DNA of 64,000 bases from Xanthobacter flavus (GTDB lineage: Bacteria > Pseudomonadota > Alphaproteobacteria > Rhizobiales > Xanthobacteraceae), in assembly GCF_017875275.1 (NCBI RefSeq), contig NZ_JAGGML010000001.1, forward strand, positions 5,105,001 through 5,169,000, given 5' to 3'. Both the position numbers and the translations under genes were made by a program. Of the stretch, positions 27,570-36,283 are shown piece after piece (position 1 is the stretch's first letter; each line of letters starts with the position of its first letter). The notes under the pieces were generated by a model that searched no databases, was not told where the DNA came from, and saw only the letters and a program-made list of their open reading frames with translations.

Positions 27570-28109
27570 TCAACTTGATTTTGGTCCACGCGGTGCGATG
27601 GAAAGCCGCTGCACCCCGCTGCCCAGCCGCTGCGGCCGGCGCGCCGAGATGGTGCGGGAATTCACCCCCGTCCAGCCGATCTCACCCGAAAGACGGCCAT
27701 ACTCGATCTTCGGGCAGCGGTTCATCACCACCTTGAGGCCCGCCGCCTCGGCGCGCGCCGCCGCCTCATCGTTGCGAACGCCGAGCTGCGTCCATAGCAC
27801 CTTCGGCAGCGGATCGAGCGCCAGAACCTCGTCCAGAACCGCGGGCACATGCTCCGGCGCGCGGAACACGTCCACCATGTCGATGGGCTCCGGCACATCC
27901 TTCAATGAGGCGACGAACGTCAGCCCCACCACGGTCTTGCCCGCCTGCCCCGGATTGACCGGATAGACGCGATAGCCCCGCTCCGACAGATACTTCATTA
28001 CGAAATAGGACGGCCGCGCGGCGTTGGCGCTGGCGCCGACGATGGCGATGGTCTTCACCTCGGACAGGACGGCGCGAATGTAGGCGTCGTCGTAGCGATC
28101 GTGGTTCAC
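27570..28109 (-). CDS. CoA-binding domain protein
   Basis: This 179-residue protein with a Rossmann-type CoA-binding fold (CoA_binding_2) has TIAIVGASANAARPSYFVMKYL near the start and VDVFRAPEHVPAVLDEVL in the middle. The C-terminal portion contains VVMNRCPKIEYGRLSGEIGW, a very conserved stretch of this family. Its biochemical role is unknown. It sits upstream of metY and downstream of a TatD-type gene, all reading leftward, and is probably cotranscribed with metY. Confidence 0.9.
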   Translation of the reverse strand: MNHDRYDDAYIRAVLSEVKTIAIVGASANAARPSYFVMKYLSERGYRVYPVNPGQAGKTVVGLTFVASLKDVPEPIDMVDVFRAPEHVPAVLDEVLALDPLPKVLWTQLGVRNDEAAARAEAAGLKVVMNRCPKIEYGRLSGEIGWTGVNSRTISARRPQRLGSGVQRLSIAPRGPKSS

Positions 28110-28139
28110 CGCGTCTCCTCCCTCCCTCGGCGCGGCCGT

Positions 28140-28916
28140 TCAGCGGCGGGCCTTGGAGAACAAAGTGTAGAAATTCCGCGTGGTTGCGGCCGCGAAATCC
28201 TCGAACGGCTCGCCGCGTGCCCCCGCCAGCACCTTCGCCGTCTCGCGCACGAAGGAAGGCTCGTTGCGCTTGCCGCGATGGGGCGTCGGCGCGAGGAAGG
28301 GGGAATCGGTCTCCACCAGAATGCGGTCGGCCGGCACGTCGCAAGCAATGGCGCGCAGATCCTCGCTCTTCTTGAAGGTCACGACGCCGGAGAAGGAGAT
28401 GTAGCCGCCCAGCGCAAGCGCGCGGCGGGCGAGGTCCGGCCCGGCGGTGAAGCAGTGGAGCACGAAAGGAAAGGCGCCCTTGGCGGTCTCTTCCTCCAGA
28501 ATCGCGGCCACGTCCTCGTCCGCCTCGCGGGCATGAATCACCAGCGGCAGGCCCGTCTCCCGCGCGGCCGCGATATGGGTGCGGAAGCCGTGCTCCTGCG
28601 CCTCCCGAGGGCCGAGATCGTAATGATAGTCAAGCCCAACCTCGCCAATCGCCACCACCTTGGGATGGCGGGAGAGATCCACCAGTTCCTTCACCGTCAC
28701 GTCGGTTTCCTCGCCCGCCTGATGCGGGTGGGTGCCCACCGAGCAGCTCACGCTCTCGAACCGTTCGGCGATGGCGAGGATCTCGTTGAAGCGGCGAACT
28801 CGCGTGGAGATGGTCACGAGATGCGAGACGCCGGCGGCCTCTGCGCGCGCCACCACCTCCGGCAGCTCGGCGGCGAAGTCGGGGAAATCGAGGTGGCAAT
28901 GGCTGTCGACGAGCAT
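28140..28916 (-). CDS. TatD family metal-dependent hydrolase
   Basis: This 258-residue TIM-barrel hydrolase begins MLVDSHCHLDF, where the HxH metal pair sits, and continues with GTHPHQAGE, GEVGLDYHY, VIHAREADEDV, LHCFTAGPD and VETDSPFLAP. All metal and active-site motifs of TatD deoxyribonucleases are present. In related genomes it follows metG; here bioY and a lipoprotein gene lie between them. The ATG at 28916 is fixed by the conserved start. Confidence 0.94.
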   Translation of the reverse strand: MLVDSHCHLDFPDFAAELPEVVARAEAAGVSHLVTISTRVRRFNEILAIAERFESVSCSVGTHPHQAGEETDVTVKELVDLSRHPKVVAIGEVGLDYHYDLGPREAQEHGFRTHIAAARETGLPLVIHAREADEDVAAILEEETAKGAFPFVLHCFTAGPDLARRALALGGYISFSGVVTFKKSEDLRAIACDVPADRILVETDSPFLAPTPHRGKRNEPSFVRETAKVLAGARGEPFEDFAAATTRNFYTLFSKARR

Positions 28917-29078
28917 GGTGATCCTGCGGACGGTGCGCGCTTCACATAAGCGCATCGCTCCGCGACGTCGAGGCGTCGACCCTGCGCTCCGGCCTCGGTT
29001 GGGCTTGCCGCGCTGCACCTGCACAGGTATCGCGGGCATGACACGGGCCCGGACGGCCCCACTGATGCCAGGACCGAC

Positions 29079-29660
29079 ATGCTCAAGACCCCGCCTCCGT
29101 TCCGCCCTGCCCTCGCCCGTCTGGCGGATGCGTCCAACCTCTGGGCTATCGCGGGCCTGGTGGTGGGCGTGGCCCTGCTGGCGTGGAGCGCCCAGCTCTC
29201 CATCCCGATCCAGCCGGTGCCGATCACCCTGCAAAGCTATGTCCTGATTAGCCTGGCCGCCCTCATGGGCTGGCAGTTCGGCGGGCTCACCGTCGCGATC
29301 TATCTCCTCGCCGGCCTGATGGGCCTGCCGGTGTTCTCGGGCGGGCGTAGCGGGCTCGCCATGCTCACAGGCACCTCTGGCGGGTTCATCGTCGGATTTC
29401 TGGTGACGGCGCTACTGGTGGGCTGGCTTCAGGAAACCTGGGCGCGGCTGCGGCCGTTGCCGCTGCTCGGGGTGCTCGCCTTGGGCCATCTGGTGCTGAT
29501 GGTGATGGGCGCCGGCTGGCTCGCGACCAAGATGGGCCCGATGTTCGCGCTCGAGCGGGGCTTCCTGCCCTTCCTGCCCGGCGCAGTGGTGAAGACGATC
29601 GCCGCTCTCGCCACGGTCATCGCGGTGGAGCGCCTCACCGGCACCCCGCGCCAGCGTTGA
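29079..29660 (+). CDS. bioY: biotin transporter BioY
   Basis: This 193-residue membrane protein has six hydrophobic segments and the BioY hallmarks IPIQPVPITLQSYVLI and YLLAGLMGLPVFSGGRSG in the first half. BioY is the substrate-binding S component of ECF-type biotin uptake and can work alone when BioM and BioN are missing, as appears here. AGGA precedes the ATG at correct spacing. No BioR-type operator was recognised in the 160-base upstream gap. Confidence 0.93.
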   Translation: MLKTPPPFRPALARLADASNLWAIAGLVVGVALLAWSAQLSIPIQPVPITLQSYVLISLAALMGWQFGGLTVAIYLLAGLMGLPVFSGGRSGLAMLTGTSGGFIVGFLVTALLVGWLQETWARLRPLPLLGVLALGHLVLMVMGAGWLATKMGPMFALERGFLPFLPGAVVKTIAALATVIAVERLTGTPRQR

Positions 29661-29669
29661 AGAGCCCGG

Positions 29670-30185
29670 CTACTGGGCCGCGCTGATCTCTTCCTTGAGC
29701 GCGTCCGCGTCCGGCCCCGGCATGGTGATGGGCTGCACGCGCTCGCCGGGGCGGCCGGGGTTGGTGACGATGGAGGCTTCCAGCGACACGGTCACGTTGC
29801 CGCCCGAGGTGTTGAAGATGTAGTCGAGCCGGAAGGCGGCATCCTGGCTCTGGCCGTTTGTGCGCCGCATCGCCTCGTCGGGCGGAAGGCGTTTTTCCGC
29901 AATGAGTTGGGCCGGCTGATCGACCGTGATGTTGTACTGGCGAGCGCGGCGGGACGTGGCGATGCGGGCGCGCACGAGGGTGGCGTCGGCACCGGCGAGC
30001 TTCACTTCGATCCGCGGAACGGCGGGACCTTCCGGCACCGCCGGCGGCATTTCGGTGGGCATGGCCGGGGGGATGGGATCATAGGTGGCGGAAGGCGCCG
30101 GAGCGCGGTCGTAGCTGCTGGAGCAGCCGGCCAGTGCCAGCGCCACCGCGGCCACCGAAACCCATCTCACGCCCGTCATTCCCAC
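29670..30185 (-). CDS. putative lipoprotein
   Basis: This 171-residue protein has a lipoprotein signal (VAAVALALAGCSSSY, Cys at about residue 21). A Pro-rich linker (about 30-60) and a compact domain with EVKLAGADATLVRARIATSR and FRLDYIFNTSGGNVTVSLEASI follow. It is predicted to be anchored in a membrane facing the periplasm. The family is not recognised. It follows metG by 86 bases in the same direction and converges with bioY nine bases away. Confidence 0.72.
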   Translation of the reverse strand: MGMTGVRWVSVAAVALALAGCSSSYDRAPAPSATYDPIPPAMPTEMPPAVPEGPAVPRIEVKLAGADATLVRARIATSRRARQYNITVDQPAQLIAEKRLPPDEAMRRTNGQSQDAAFRLDYIFNTSGGNVTVSLEASIVTNPGRPGERVQPITMPGPDADALKEEISAAQ

Positions 30186-30271
30186 CGCTCCAGTTCCCCC
30201 AGCCCCGCGTGCTGTAAACTACAAAACCCTAGCAAGGTTAAGATATTTCCGGTCCCTGCACACCCCTTCGC

Positions 30272-31825
30272 TCAGGTGGCGGCTTCCGGCTCCACATAGC
30301 GCGGGAACACGCCGACGGGGGTCGGAAGGGCGAGGCCGGCGGCCAGGCGGAGGGCCGGATCGAGCCGGTCGAAGCCCCGCTCCCCCGCAGGAATCGCCAC
30401 CAGATCCAACAACTTGGCGGCGCTCTCCGGCATCACCGGCTGGGCGAGGATGGCGACCTGCCGGATCACCTCGGCGGTGACCCAGAGGACCGTCTCCATC
30501 CGGGCGGGATCGGTCTTGCGCAGGGCCCAGGGGGCCTGGGCGGCGAAGTAGCGGTTGGCTTCGGCGACCACAGCCCAAACTGCGTTGAGATACAAATGGA
30601 TAGCCTGAGATTCCATGGCCTCCCGGCTCTTCGCCAGCATCCCGTCGGCGAGCGCCAGCATGGCTTCGTCCTCCGCCGAGAGGGGGCCCGGGGTGGGCAC
30701 CAAGCCATTGAGATTCTTGGAGATCATCGACAGCGAGCGCTGGGCGAGGTTGCCGAGGTCGTTGGCGAGGTCGGCGTTCATGCGGTTGACGATCGCCTCG
30801 TGGCTGTAGGAGCCATCCTGGCCGAACGCCACCTCCCGCAGGAAGAAATATCTAATGGCATCAACGCCATAGGTGGCGGCAAGGTCGAAGGGGTCGATGA
30901 CGTTGCCGACCGACTTCGACATCTTCTCTCCGCGGTTGAAGAGAAAGCCGTGGCCGAACACCCTCTTCGGCGCCTCCAGCCCGGCCGACCAGAGAAACGC
31001 CGGCCAGTACACCGCGTGAAAGCGGATGATGTCCTTGCCGATGACATGGACGTCCGCCGGCCAATACTTGGCGAAGTCGCCATCCACATCCGGATAACCG
31101 AGCGCGGTGATGTAATTGGTCAGCGCATCCACCCACACATACATGATGTGCTTGGGATCACCTGGAACCGGGATGCCCCAGTCGAACGTGGTGCGGGAGA
31201 TGGAGAGGTCCTGAAGACCACCCGAAACGAAGCTGACAACCTCGTTTCGACGGCTGTCAGGCGCAATAAAACCGGGGTGTTCGGCATAGTACGAGAGGAG
31301 TCGATCCTGGTATGCCGAGAGGCGGAAGAAGTAGCTCTCCTCCTCCACCCATTCCACAGGCGTGCCCTGTGGCCCAAGCCGGACACCGGTTTCGTTCAGT
31401 GTTGTTTCGCTTTCCGCGTAATAGGCCTCATCGCGAACCGAATACCAACCCGCATACGTGGATTTATAGATATCCCCGTTCGCCGCCATCTTTTCCCAGA
31501 TGGCTTGCGTGGAAATGCGGTGCCGCTCCTCGGTGGTGCGGATGAAGTCGTCGATGGAGAGGTTGAATGTCTCCACCATCGCCTGGAAGCGGGGGACGTT
31601 CCGGTCCAGCAGCTCGCGCGGGGTCAGGCCGGCCTTCTGGGCCGTCTGCAGCATCTTGATGCCGTGCTCGTCCGTGCCGGTGAGAAAGCGCACGTCATAG
31701 CCATCCAGTCGCTTGAACCGGGCGATGCAGTCGGTCGCGATGGCCTCGTAGGCGTGGCCCATGTGGGGCACGCCGTTCGGGTAGGCGATGGCGGTGGTGA
31801 TGTAGAACGGCGGCTTGACGGACAT
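30272..31825 (-). CDS. metG: methionyl-tRNA synthetase
   Basis: This 517-residue class I synthetase charges tRNA-Met. The HIGH-type motif is [12 protein letters not shown] (residues about 16-27), the ATP loop is [14 protein letters not shown] (about 300), and [12 protein letters not shown] lies between. It ends near residue 515 and so lacks the C-terminal tRNA-binding extension found in some bacteria. The ATG at 31825 ([18 protein letters not shown]) is the family start. It follows holB by 44 bases in the tmk-holB-metG cluster. Confidence 0.97.
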   Translation of the reverse strand: MSVKPPFYITTAIAYPNGVPHMGHAYEAIATDCIARFKRLDGYDVRFLTGTDEHGIKMLQTAQKAGLTPRELLDRNVPRFQAMVETFNLSIDDFIRTTEERHRISTQAIWEKMAANGDIYKSTYAGWYSVRDEAYYAESETTLNETGVRLGPQGTPVEWVEEESYFFRLSAYQDRLLSYYAEHPGFIAPDSRRNEVVSFVSGGLQDLSISRTTFDWGIPVPGDPKHIMYVWVDALTNYITALGYPDVDGDFAKYWPADVHVIGKDIIRFHAVYWPAFLWSAGLEAPKRVFGHGFLFNRGEKMSKSVGNVIDPFDLAATYGVDAIRYFFLREVAFGQDGSYSHEAIVNRMNADLANDLGNLAQRSLSMISKNLNGLVPTPGPLSAEDEAMLALADGMLAKSREAMESQAIHLYLNAVWAVVAEANRYFAAQAPWALRKTDPARMETVLWVTAEVIRQVAILAQPVMPESAAKLLDLVAIPAGERGFDRLDPALRLAAGLALPTPVGVFPRYVEPEAAT

Positions 31826-31869
31826 CGAAAGGCTCGGACGATTTCCCCGATCCCCGCGAAGGGGCGGCT

Positions 31870-32901
31870 TCAGCGCACGGCCTCGGCCAGATCGGCAAAG
31901 ATGCGGAACACCAGCGCCTTGCGATCGAGATTGAAGACATCCGCCTCGGCCGCGCTGCGCCGCACCTTCTCCCACACCTCGCCGAGGCGGACAAGGCGAT
32001 GGCGGGGCACGTCCGCGTCAGTGGCCTGCGCGGCCACATAGTCGCTCACCGCCTCGACGAAGAGATCGAGCCCGTCCGCCCGGTCGCCCTGGAGCCGCGT
32101 GCCCAGCGCGTGAAGGTCTTCCGGGCGCGGGCGGGGCAACTGGCCCAAGGCCTTGAGGGTGGCGAGGCGCACCTCCATCCCCTCCCCCCGCGCCAGCGTC
32201 ACGGCGCGGCGCACGCTGCCGCCCGAGGCCTGCGCGGCGGCGGGAAGCTCGGCGGCGTTCAGGTCGCCGATCTCGGTGGAAAGATGATCCAGCGCCGCCA
32301 GCACGTCGCCTTCCGCGAGCGCCCTAAGCCGCAGCAGGCGCGAGCGCGAGCGGATGGTGGCCAGCACCTTGCCGGGGGCGTGGGTGATGAGCAGGAACAG
32401 CGCGCGCGGGGGCGGCTCCTCCAGCGTCTTCAGCAAGGCATTGGCGCCGAAGGCGTTCAGCTCGTCCACGGCATCGACGATGCACACCCGCCAGCCGCCG
32501 GCCGCCGCCGTGGCGCCGAAGAAGCTGCGCACCCGCCGCACCATCTCGGCCGGGATGACGGTGGGGATCTTCTCCTCCCCCGCCTCCGGCGCGCGGCGCA
32601 GCACCAGCATGTCGGGGTGACTCATGGAGGCCACCTGCCGGAACACCGGATGGCTCGGCGGCAGGCTGAGATCGTGCGCGCCCGGCTCCGGCCCGCCGGC
32701 CAGCACCACGCGGGCCAGGCGATAGGCCAGCGTCGCCTTGCCGATACCCTCCGGCCCGCCGATGAGCAGGGCATGAGGCAGGCGCCCGGCGCGGAAGTCG
32801 CCCAGCAGGTCAGCCTCCACCGCCGCATGGCCGAACAGGCGGGTCTGCTCGCGCGGATGCGGCGCGCCCGGCAGGACGTCCCCGGCGATCTCGCCGCTCA
32901 T
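31870..32901 (-). CDS. holB: DNA polymerase III subunit delta'
   Basis: This 343-residue AAA+ clamp-loader subunit has a Walker A-like [10 protein letters not shown] (about 48-57) and the sensor-type [20 protein letters not shown]. These fit delta' proteins, whose ATP site is usually inactive. It forms part of the replisome clamp loader with the gamma/tau and delta subunits. It overlaps tmk by four bases and precedes metG, the common bacterial order tmk-holB. Confidence 0.93.
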   Translation of the reverse strand: MSGEIAGDVLPGAPHPREQTRLFGHAAVEADLLGDFRAGRLPHALLIGGPEGIGKATLAYRLARVVLAGGPEPGAHDLSLPPSHPVFRQVASMSHPDMLVLRRAPEAGEEKIPTVIPAEMVRRVRSFFGATAAAGGWRVCIVDAVDELNAFGANALLKTLEEPPPRALFLLITHAPGKVLATIRSRSRLLRLRALAEGDVLAALDHLSTEIGDLNAAELPAAAQASGGSVRRAVTLARGEGMEVRLATLKALGQLPRPRPEDLHALGTRLQGDRADGLDLFVEAVSDYVAAQATDADVPRHRLVRLGEVWEKVRRSAAEADVFNLDRKALVFRIFADLAEAVR

Positions 32902-33575
32902 GCGCCCGCCATGGCGTAGGTGTCGGCGATTTCGCGCGGACCAAGCCCGAGGCGGGTGGCCACCGCGTCGGCGATGGCGGCCGCGACCGCATCGGCGTCG
33001 GCCGACGCATCAATGAGCACGCAGCGCCCGGGCTCCGCCTCCGCCCGCGCGAGGAAGGCGGCGCGCACCGCGGCGTGATAATCCCCGCCTTCCTTCTCGA
33101 ACCGGTCCGCCGCGGCCCCCGCCGCCCGCTTCGCAGCGCGGGCGAGGCCGATCTCCGGCGGCACGTCGAGCATCAGGGTGAGGTCGGGCCGCACGGTGCC
33201 GACCGAAAGCGCTTCCAGCGCATCGAGAAGCCCCGGCGCCACGGCGCCGACCGCGCCCTGATAGACGCGGGTGGAATCGATGAAGCGGTCACACACCACG
33301 ATCTTGCCGGCCGCGAGCGCGGGCGCGATGAGCCCCGCCACATGGTCCGCCCGCGCGGCGGCGAAGAGCATCGCCTCGGCCGTGGGGCCGAACGGTTCGG
33401 CCGCGCCGGAGAGGATGACATGGCGCAGGGCCTCCGCACCGGGCGTGCCACCGGGCTCGCGGGTTTCCACCACCTCGCGGCCGAGCGCCCGCAGATGCTG
33501 CGCCAGACGCCGCGCCTGCGTGGACTTGCCAGTGCCCTCCCCGCCTTCGAGGGTGATGAACCGCCCGCCGCTCAT
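32898..33575 (-). CDS. tmk: thymidylate kinase
   Basis: This 225-residue P-loop kinase starts MSGGRFITLEGGEGTGKSTQA, has the acceptor motif ETREPGGTPGAE and the DRFIDSTRVYQG segment that replaces the DRY motif, and carries the LID region around AKRAAGAAADRFE. It phosphorylates dTMP to dTDP. It overlaps holB and the upstream DacF-like gene by four bases each, so the three are translationally coupled. Confidence 0.96.
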   Translation of the reverse strand: MSGGRFITLEGGEGTGKSTQARRLAQHLRALGREVVETREPGGTPGAEALRHVILSGAAEPFGPTAEAMLFAAARADHVAGLIAPALAAGKIVVCDRFIDSTRVYQGAVGAVAPGLLDALEALSVGTVRPDLTLMLDVPPEIGLARAAKRAAGAAADRFEKEGGDYHAAVRAAFLARAEAEPGRCVLIDASADADAVAAAIADAVATRLGLGPREIADTYAMAGA

Positions 33576-34810
33576 TTGCCGACCTTCGCGAGGGCCTTCT
33601 TCATCAGGTCGCGCACGCTGTCGCCCATCAGCGTCATGCCGCCGTCGAGGGCACGGTCCACGAGCGAGCCCACCGGCACGTCCTCCGCCGTGTAGAGCGG
33701 AATGTCCAGGGCCTTCACCTGCCCGCGCGTCACCTGCATGCGCCCCACCTCCGTGCCCTTGGCGACAGGAGCCCGAAGCGGTCCGGTGTAGACCACGCGG
33801 GCGGTGACGCGCTCATTTCCCGAGCGCGGGGTGAGGATGGAGACCGGCCCCTTCGCCACGAGCCCGACCGACCCTTGCGAACCGCCGAACACCTGGGCCC
33901 GGCCGATCTCCTGATCCGCCGTGAAGATCTGCCGCTGGCGGAAGGACTGGAAGCCCCATTCCAGCAGCTTGCGCGTCTCATCCAGCCGCTCCTTCTCGCT
34001 CCGCGCGCCGAGGGTGGCGACGATGAGGCGCTGGCCGTTCTGCACCGCCGAGCCGAGGGCGTGGTAGCCCACATCCTTCACCCAGCCCACCTGAAGGCCA
34101 TCGGCACCGAGGCCGGCATCCAGCAGCACATTGCGATTGCGCTGCTTGATGCGGCTCCATTCGATGTTGGGGCGGGCGAACACGGGGTAATAGGTGGGAT
34201 AGGTGCGGATGATGTGGGCGGCGAGCAGTCCGAGGTCGCGCGCCGTGGAATATTGGCCAGAATCGGCGAAGCCGGTGGCGTTGTGGAACTCGGAATTGGC
34301 CATGCCGATGGCCTTGGCCTCGGCATTCATCATCTGGGAAAACTCGCTCTCGGTGTTGGCGACGCCCTCGGCCAGCGCGATGGCCGCATCATTGCCCGAC
34401 ACCACCAGCGCGCCCGCCAGCAGCTCGCCCACCGGGGCCGGCTTGTTCACCTCGGCGAACATGGCCGCACCGCCCGAGGGGCCGCCGCCGCGCTTCCAGG
34501 CGTTCACGCTCACCATGAACGGCGTGTCGAGGGCGATCTTGCCGGCCTTGAGCTGGGCGAAGACCACATCCGCGGTCATCACCTTGGTGAGCGTGCCGGG
34601 GGCGAAGCGCTTGTCCGCATCCTTCTCGTACAGGATCGTGCCGGTCTCGAAATCGATCAGCGCGGCGGCGGGAACCGAGGTCTGGAAGCCCTGCGCCTGC
34701 TGGGCGGACGCCGGCAGGGGCGCACACGCGATGGCGATCAGCGCCAGCGCGACGGCGGGACGGGTGAGCGCGGCGAAAAGGCGGGAGGCGAAGCGGGAGG
34801 GCACGGACAT
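33572..34810 (-). CDS. DacF/DacC-like D-Ala-D-Ala carboxypeptidase homologue with altered active-site motifs
   Basis: This 412-residue exported protein has a signal peptide (about 1-37, ending ASAQQ) and the low-molecular-mass penicillin-binding protein fold with a C-terminal beta-rich domain. The SxxK motif reads PGTLTKVMT, so the nucleophile position (residue 73) is Thr, with Lys76 kept. The SxN motif is present (SGN, 128-130). The KTG motif reads QVG (240-242) in DGLQVGWVKDVGY. Two of three catalytic motifs are therefore changed, and it may be a non-catalytic or weakly active homologue. It overlaps tmk by four bases and follows rlpA. Confidence 0.85.
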   Translation of the reverse strand: MSVPSRFASRLFAALTRPAVALALIAIACAPLPASAQQAQGFQTSVPAAALIDFETGTILYEKDADKRFAPGTLTKVMTADVVFAQLKAGKIALDTPFMVSVNAWKRGGGPSGGAAMFAEVNKPAPVGELLAGALVVSGNDAAIALAEGVANTESEFSQMMNAEAKAIGMANSEFHNATGFADSGQYSTARDLGLLAAHIIRTYPTYYPVFARPNIEWSRIKQRNRNVLLDAGLGADGLQVGWVKDVGYHALGSAVQNGQRLIVATLGARSEKERLDETRKLLEWGFQSFRQRQIFTADQEIGRAQVFGGSQGSVGLVAKGPVSILTPRSGNERVTARVVYTGPLRAPVAKGTEVGRMQVTRGQVKALDIPLYTAEDVPVGSLVDRALDGGMTLMGDSVRDLMKKALAKVGK

Positions 34811-34980
34811 CAGGCTCCACCGGATACGGCACGCGGGGTGCCGTGCGCTGGCCATGGGTGCGGCTGGAGCTGGCGGTTCCCCTTCGGCCGGATCATCGCG
34901 AAGCGCCGGCTTCGGGTAAAGCCCTGTGGGAACCGGGACGGGTGGATATCTTCAGCCCAGGCGTTTTACGCCTCAGCGCT

Positions 34981-35889
34981 TCAGCGTTCTCCCGGCACCC
35001 CGGCGAAGCCGAGGCCGGAGACGGGCGCGGAGCCCTGCGACCAGCCGGCGCTGGCCACCACCTGCCCGGAGCTTCCCGCCTGGCCGAGATCGTAGGGCCG
35101 CGACGGCGGCACCGGCGCCTCGCCCGTCGGAACCGCGGCAGCGGCGACGCTGCGGATGGAGGGGCCTTCCGGCACGAAGGGCTTGGCCGAGGCCACGCGC
35201 ACCGGCGAGCCCTCGATCAGGTCGGCCGGGGTGCCATCGGTGCGCAGGGTGGAGGCGAGCTTGATGTCGTCGTCGTCGTCCAGCGGCGCGCGGCCGAGAT
35301 ACTGCACACGCACCCGCGCGACGCCGTTCTTGGCGAAGCCGAGCAGTTCGGCCGTCTTGTAGGACACGTCGATGAGGCGGTCGCCCACATAGGGCCCGCG
35401 ATTGTTGACGCGCACCACGATGGAGCGGTCGTTGGACAGGTTCGTCACCCGCACGTAGGACGGCATGGGCAGCGTCTTGTGGGCGGCGGAGATGGACGCC
35501 ATGTCGAAGATCTCGCCATTGGCGGTCTTCCGGCCGTGGAAATCCTTGCCGTACCAGGACGCCTGCCCTTCGGCCACGTAATTGGGGTTTTCCGCCGGGA
35601 AATAGGTGCGCCCGCCGATGGTGTAGGGCTTGCCCACCTTGTAGCCGCCACCGCCGCGCGGCACGGGATCACCCTCCGCGACCACGCGCGGGCTGGTGGA
35701 CACGCCCCAGATGGGATCGATCTTGCTGCCGAGGGATTCGACCGAGCCGCAGCCCGCGACCGCGACGAGGGAGGAGAGCACCGCCAAGGTCCGCAGCCTG
35801 CGGATGGATGGCGCCGCCCCCGCGCCTGCGACGGCGCGCACGAGGTGACTGATCCTGTTCCGCTGCGTCCCCGCCGATCCCGTCATCAT
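34981..35889 (-). CDS. rlpA: RlpA-like septal ring lipoprotein (double-psi beta-barrel)
   Basis: This 302-residue predicted lipoprotein (VAVAGCGSVES, Cys near residue 47) has a double-psi beta-barrel with the RlpA motifs GQASWYGKDFHGRKTANGE and VVRVNNRGPYVGDRLIDVS. RlpA proteins cleave denuded glycan strands in the septum or bind there. No SPOR domain follows; instead the C-terminal third is low-complexity. Adjacent starts at 35889 and 35886 are equivalent. It is upstream of the DacF-like gene, so the pair forms an envelope unit. Confidence 0.9.
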   Translation of the reverse strand: MMTGSAGTQRNRISHLVRAVAGAGAAPSIRRLRTLAVLSSLVAVAGCGSVESLGSKIDPIWGVSTSPRVVAEGDPVPRGGGGYKVGKPYTIGGRTYFPAENPNYVAEGQASWYGKDFHGRKTANGEIFDMASISAAHKTLPMPSYVRVTNLSNDRSIVVRVNNRGPYVGDRLIDVSYKTAELLGFAKNGVARVRVQYLGRAPLDDDDDIKLASTLRTDGTPADLIEGSPVRVASAKPFVPEGPSIRSVAAAAVPTGEAPVPPSRPYDLGQAGSSGQVVASAGWSQGSAPVSGLGFAGVPGER

Positions 35890-36193
35890 CCGTGCCCGGT
35901 TCCCCGCTTTTGCTGCCGCCGGCAGAGACAGAACGCATCGCGCCGCGATCAGCAAGGACCCCGGCAGATTGCGCCAACAGGGGGTCCAATGACGGCGAAA
36001 ATGGGGCGCCGCCGCGGCCATGGTTAACGATCGGCAATAATGACACCCATTCGGATACCGCGCCCGGCATCCTCCGGAGCCCTTGGACCGCTCTCGCCCG
36101 CCTATCCCCGCCTCCCGCGCCCGCACCTCTCGACGCGCCCGCGCACCTGCTCTAGATGGAACCGTCAAGCGTCCCGCCCCGCACGCGGGACCT

Positions 36194-36283
36194 GGAAGGG
36201 TGGCCGAGTGGTTTAAGGCAGCGGTCTTGAAAACCGCCGTGGGGGCAACCCCACCGTGGGTTCGAATCCCACCCCTTCCGCCA
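36194..36283 (+). tRNA. tRNA-Ser (anticodon TGA)
   Basis: A complete 90-base tRNA has acceptor stem GGAAGGG/CCCTTCC, D-loop GGCCGAGTGGTTTAAGG, anticodon TGA in CTTGAAAAC, a long class II variable arm (TGGGGGCAACCCCA) and T-arm GGTTCGAATCC. CCA is encoded at 36281-36283. It reads UCN serine codons. The adjacent gene to the right is a serine recombinase reading toward it, so its 3' end is the likely integration site of the island. Confidence 0.98.

Noticed and set aside
36152-36283. C-terminal extension of the recombinase reading GWDSNPRWGCPHGGF and onward
   Set aside because: This is the antisense translation of tRNA-Ser, a classical false protein sequence; it does not show the true end of the recombinase.
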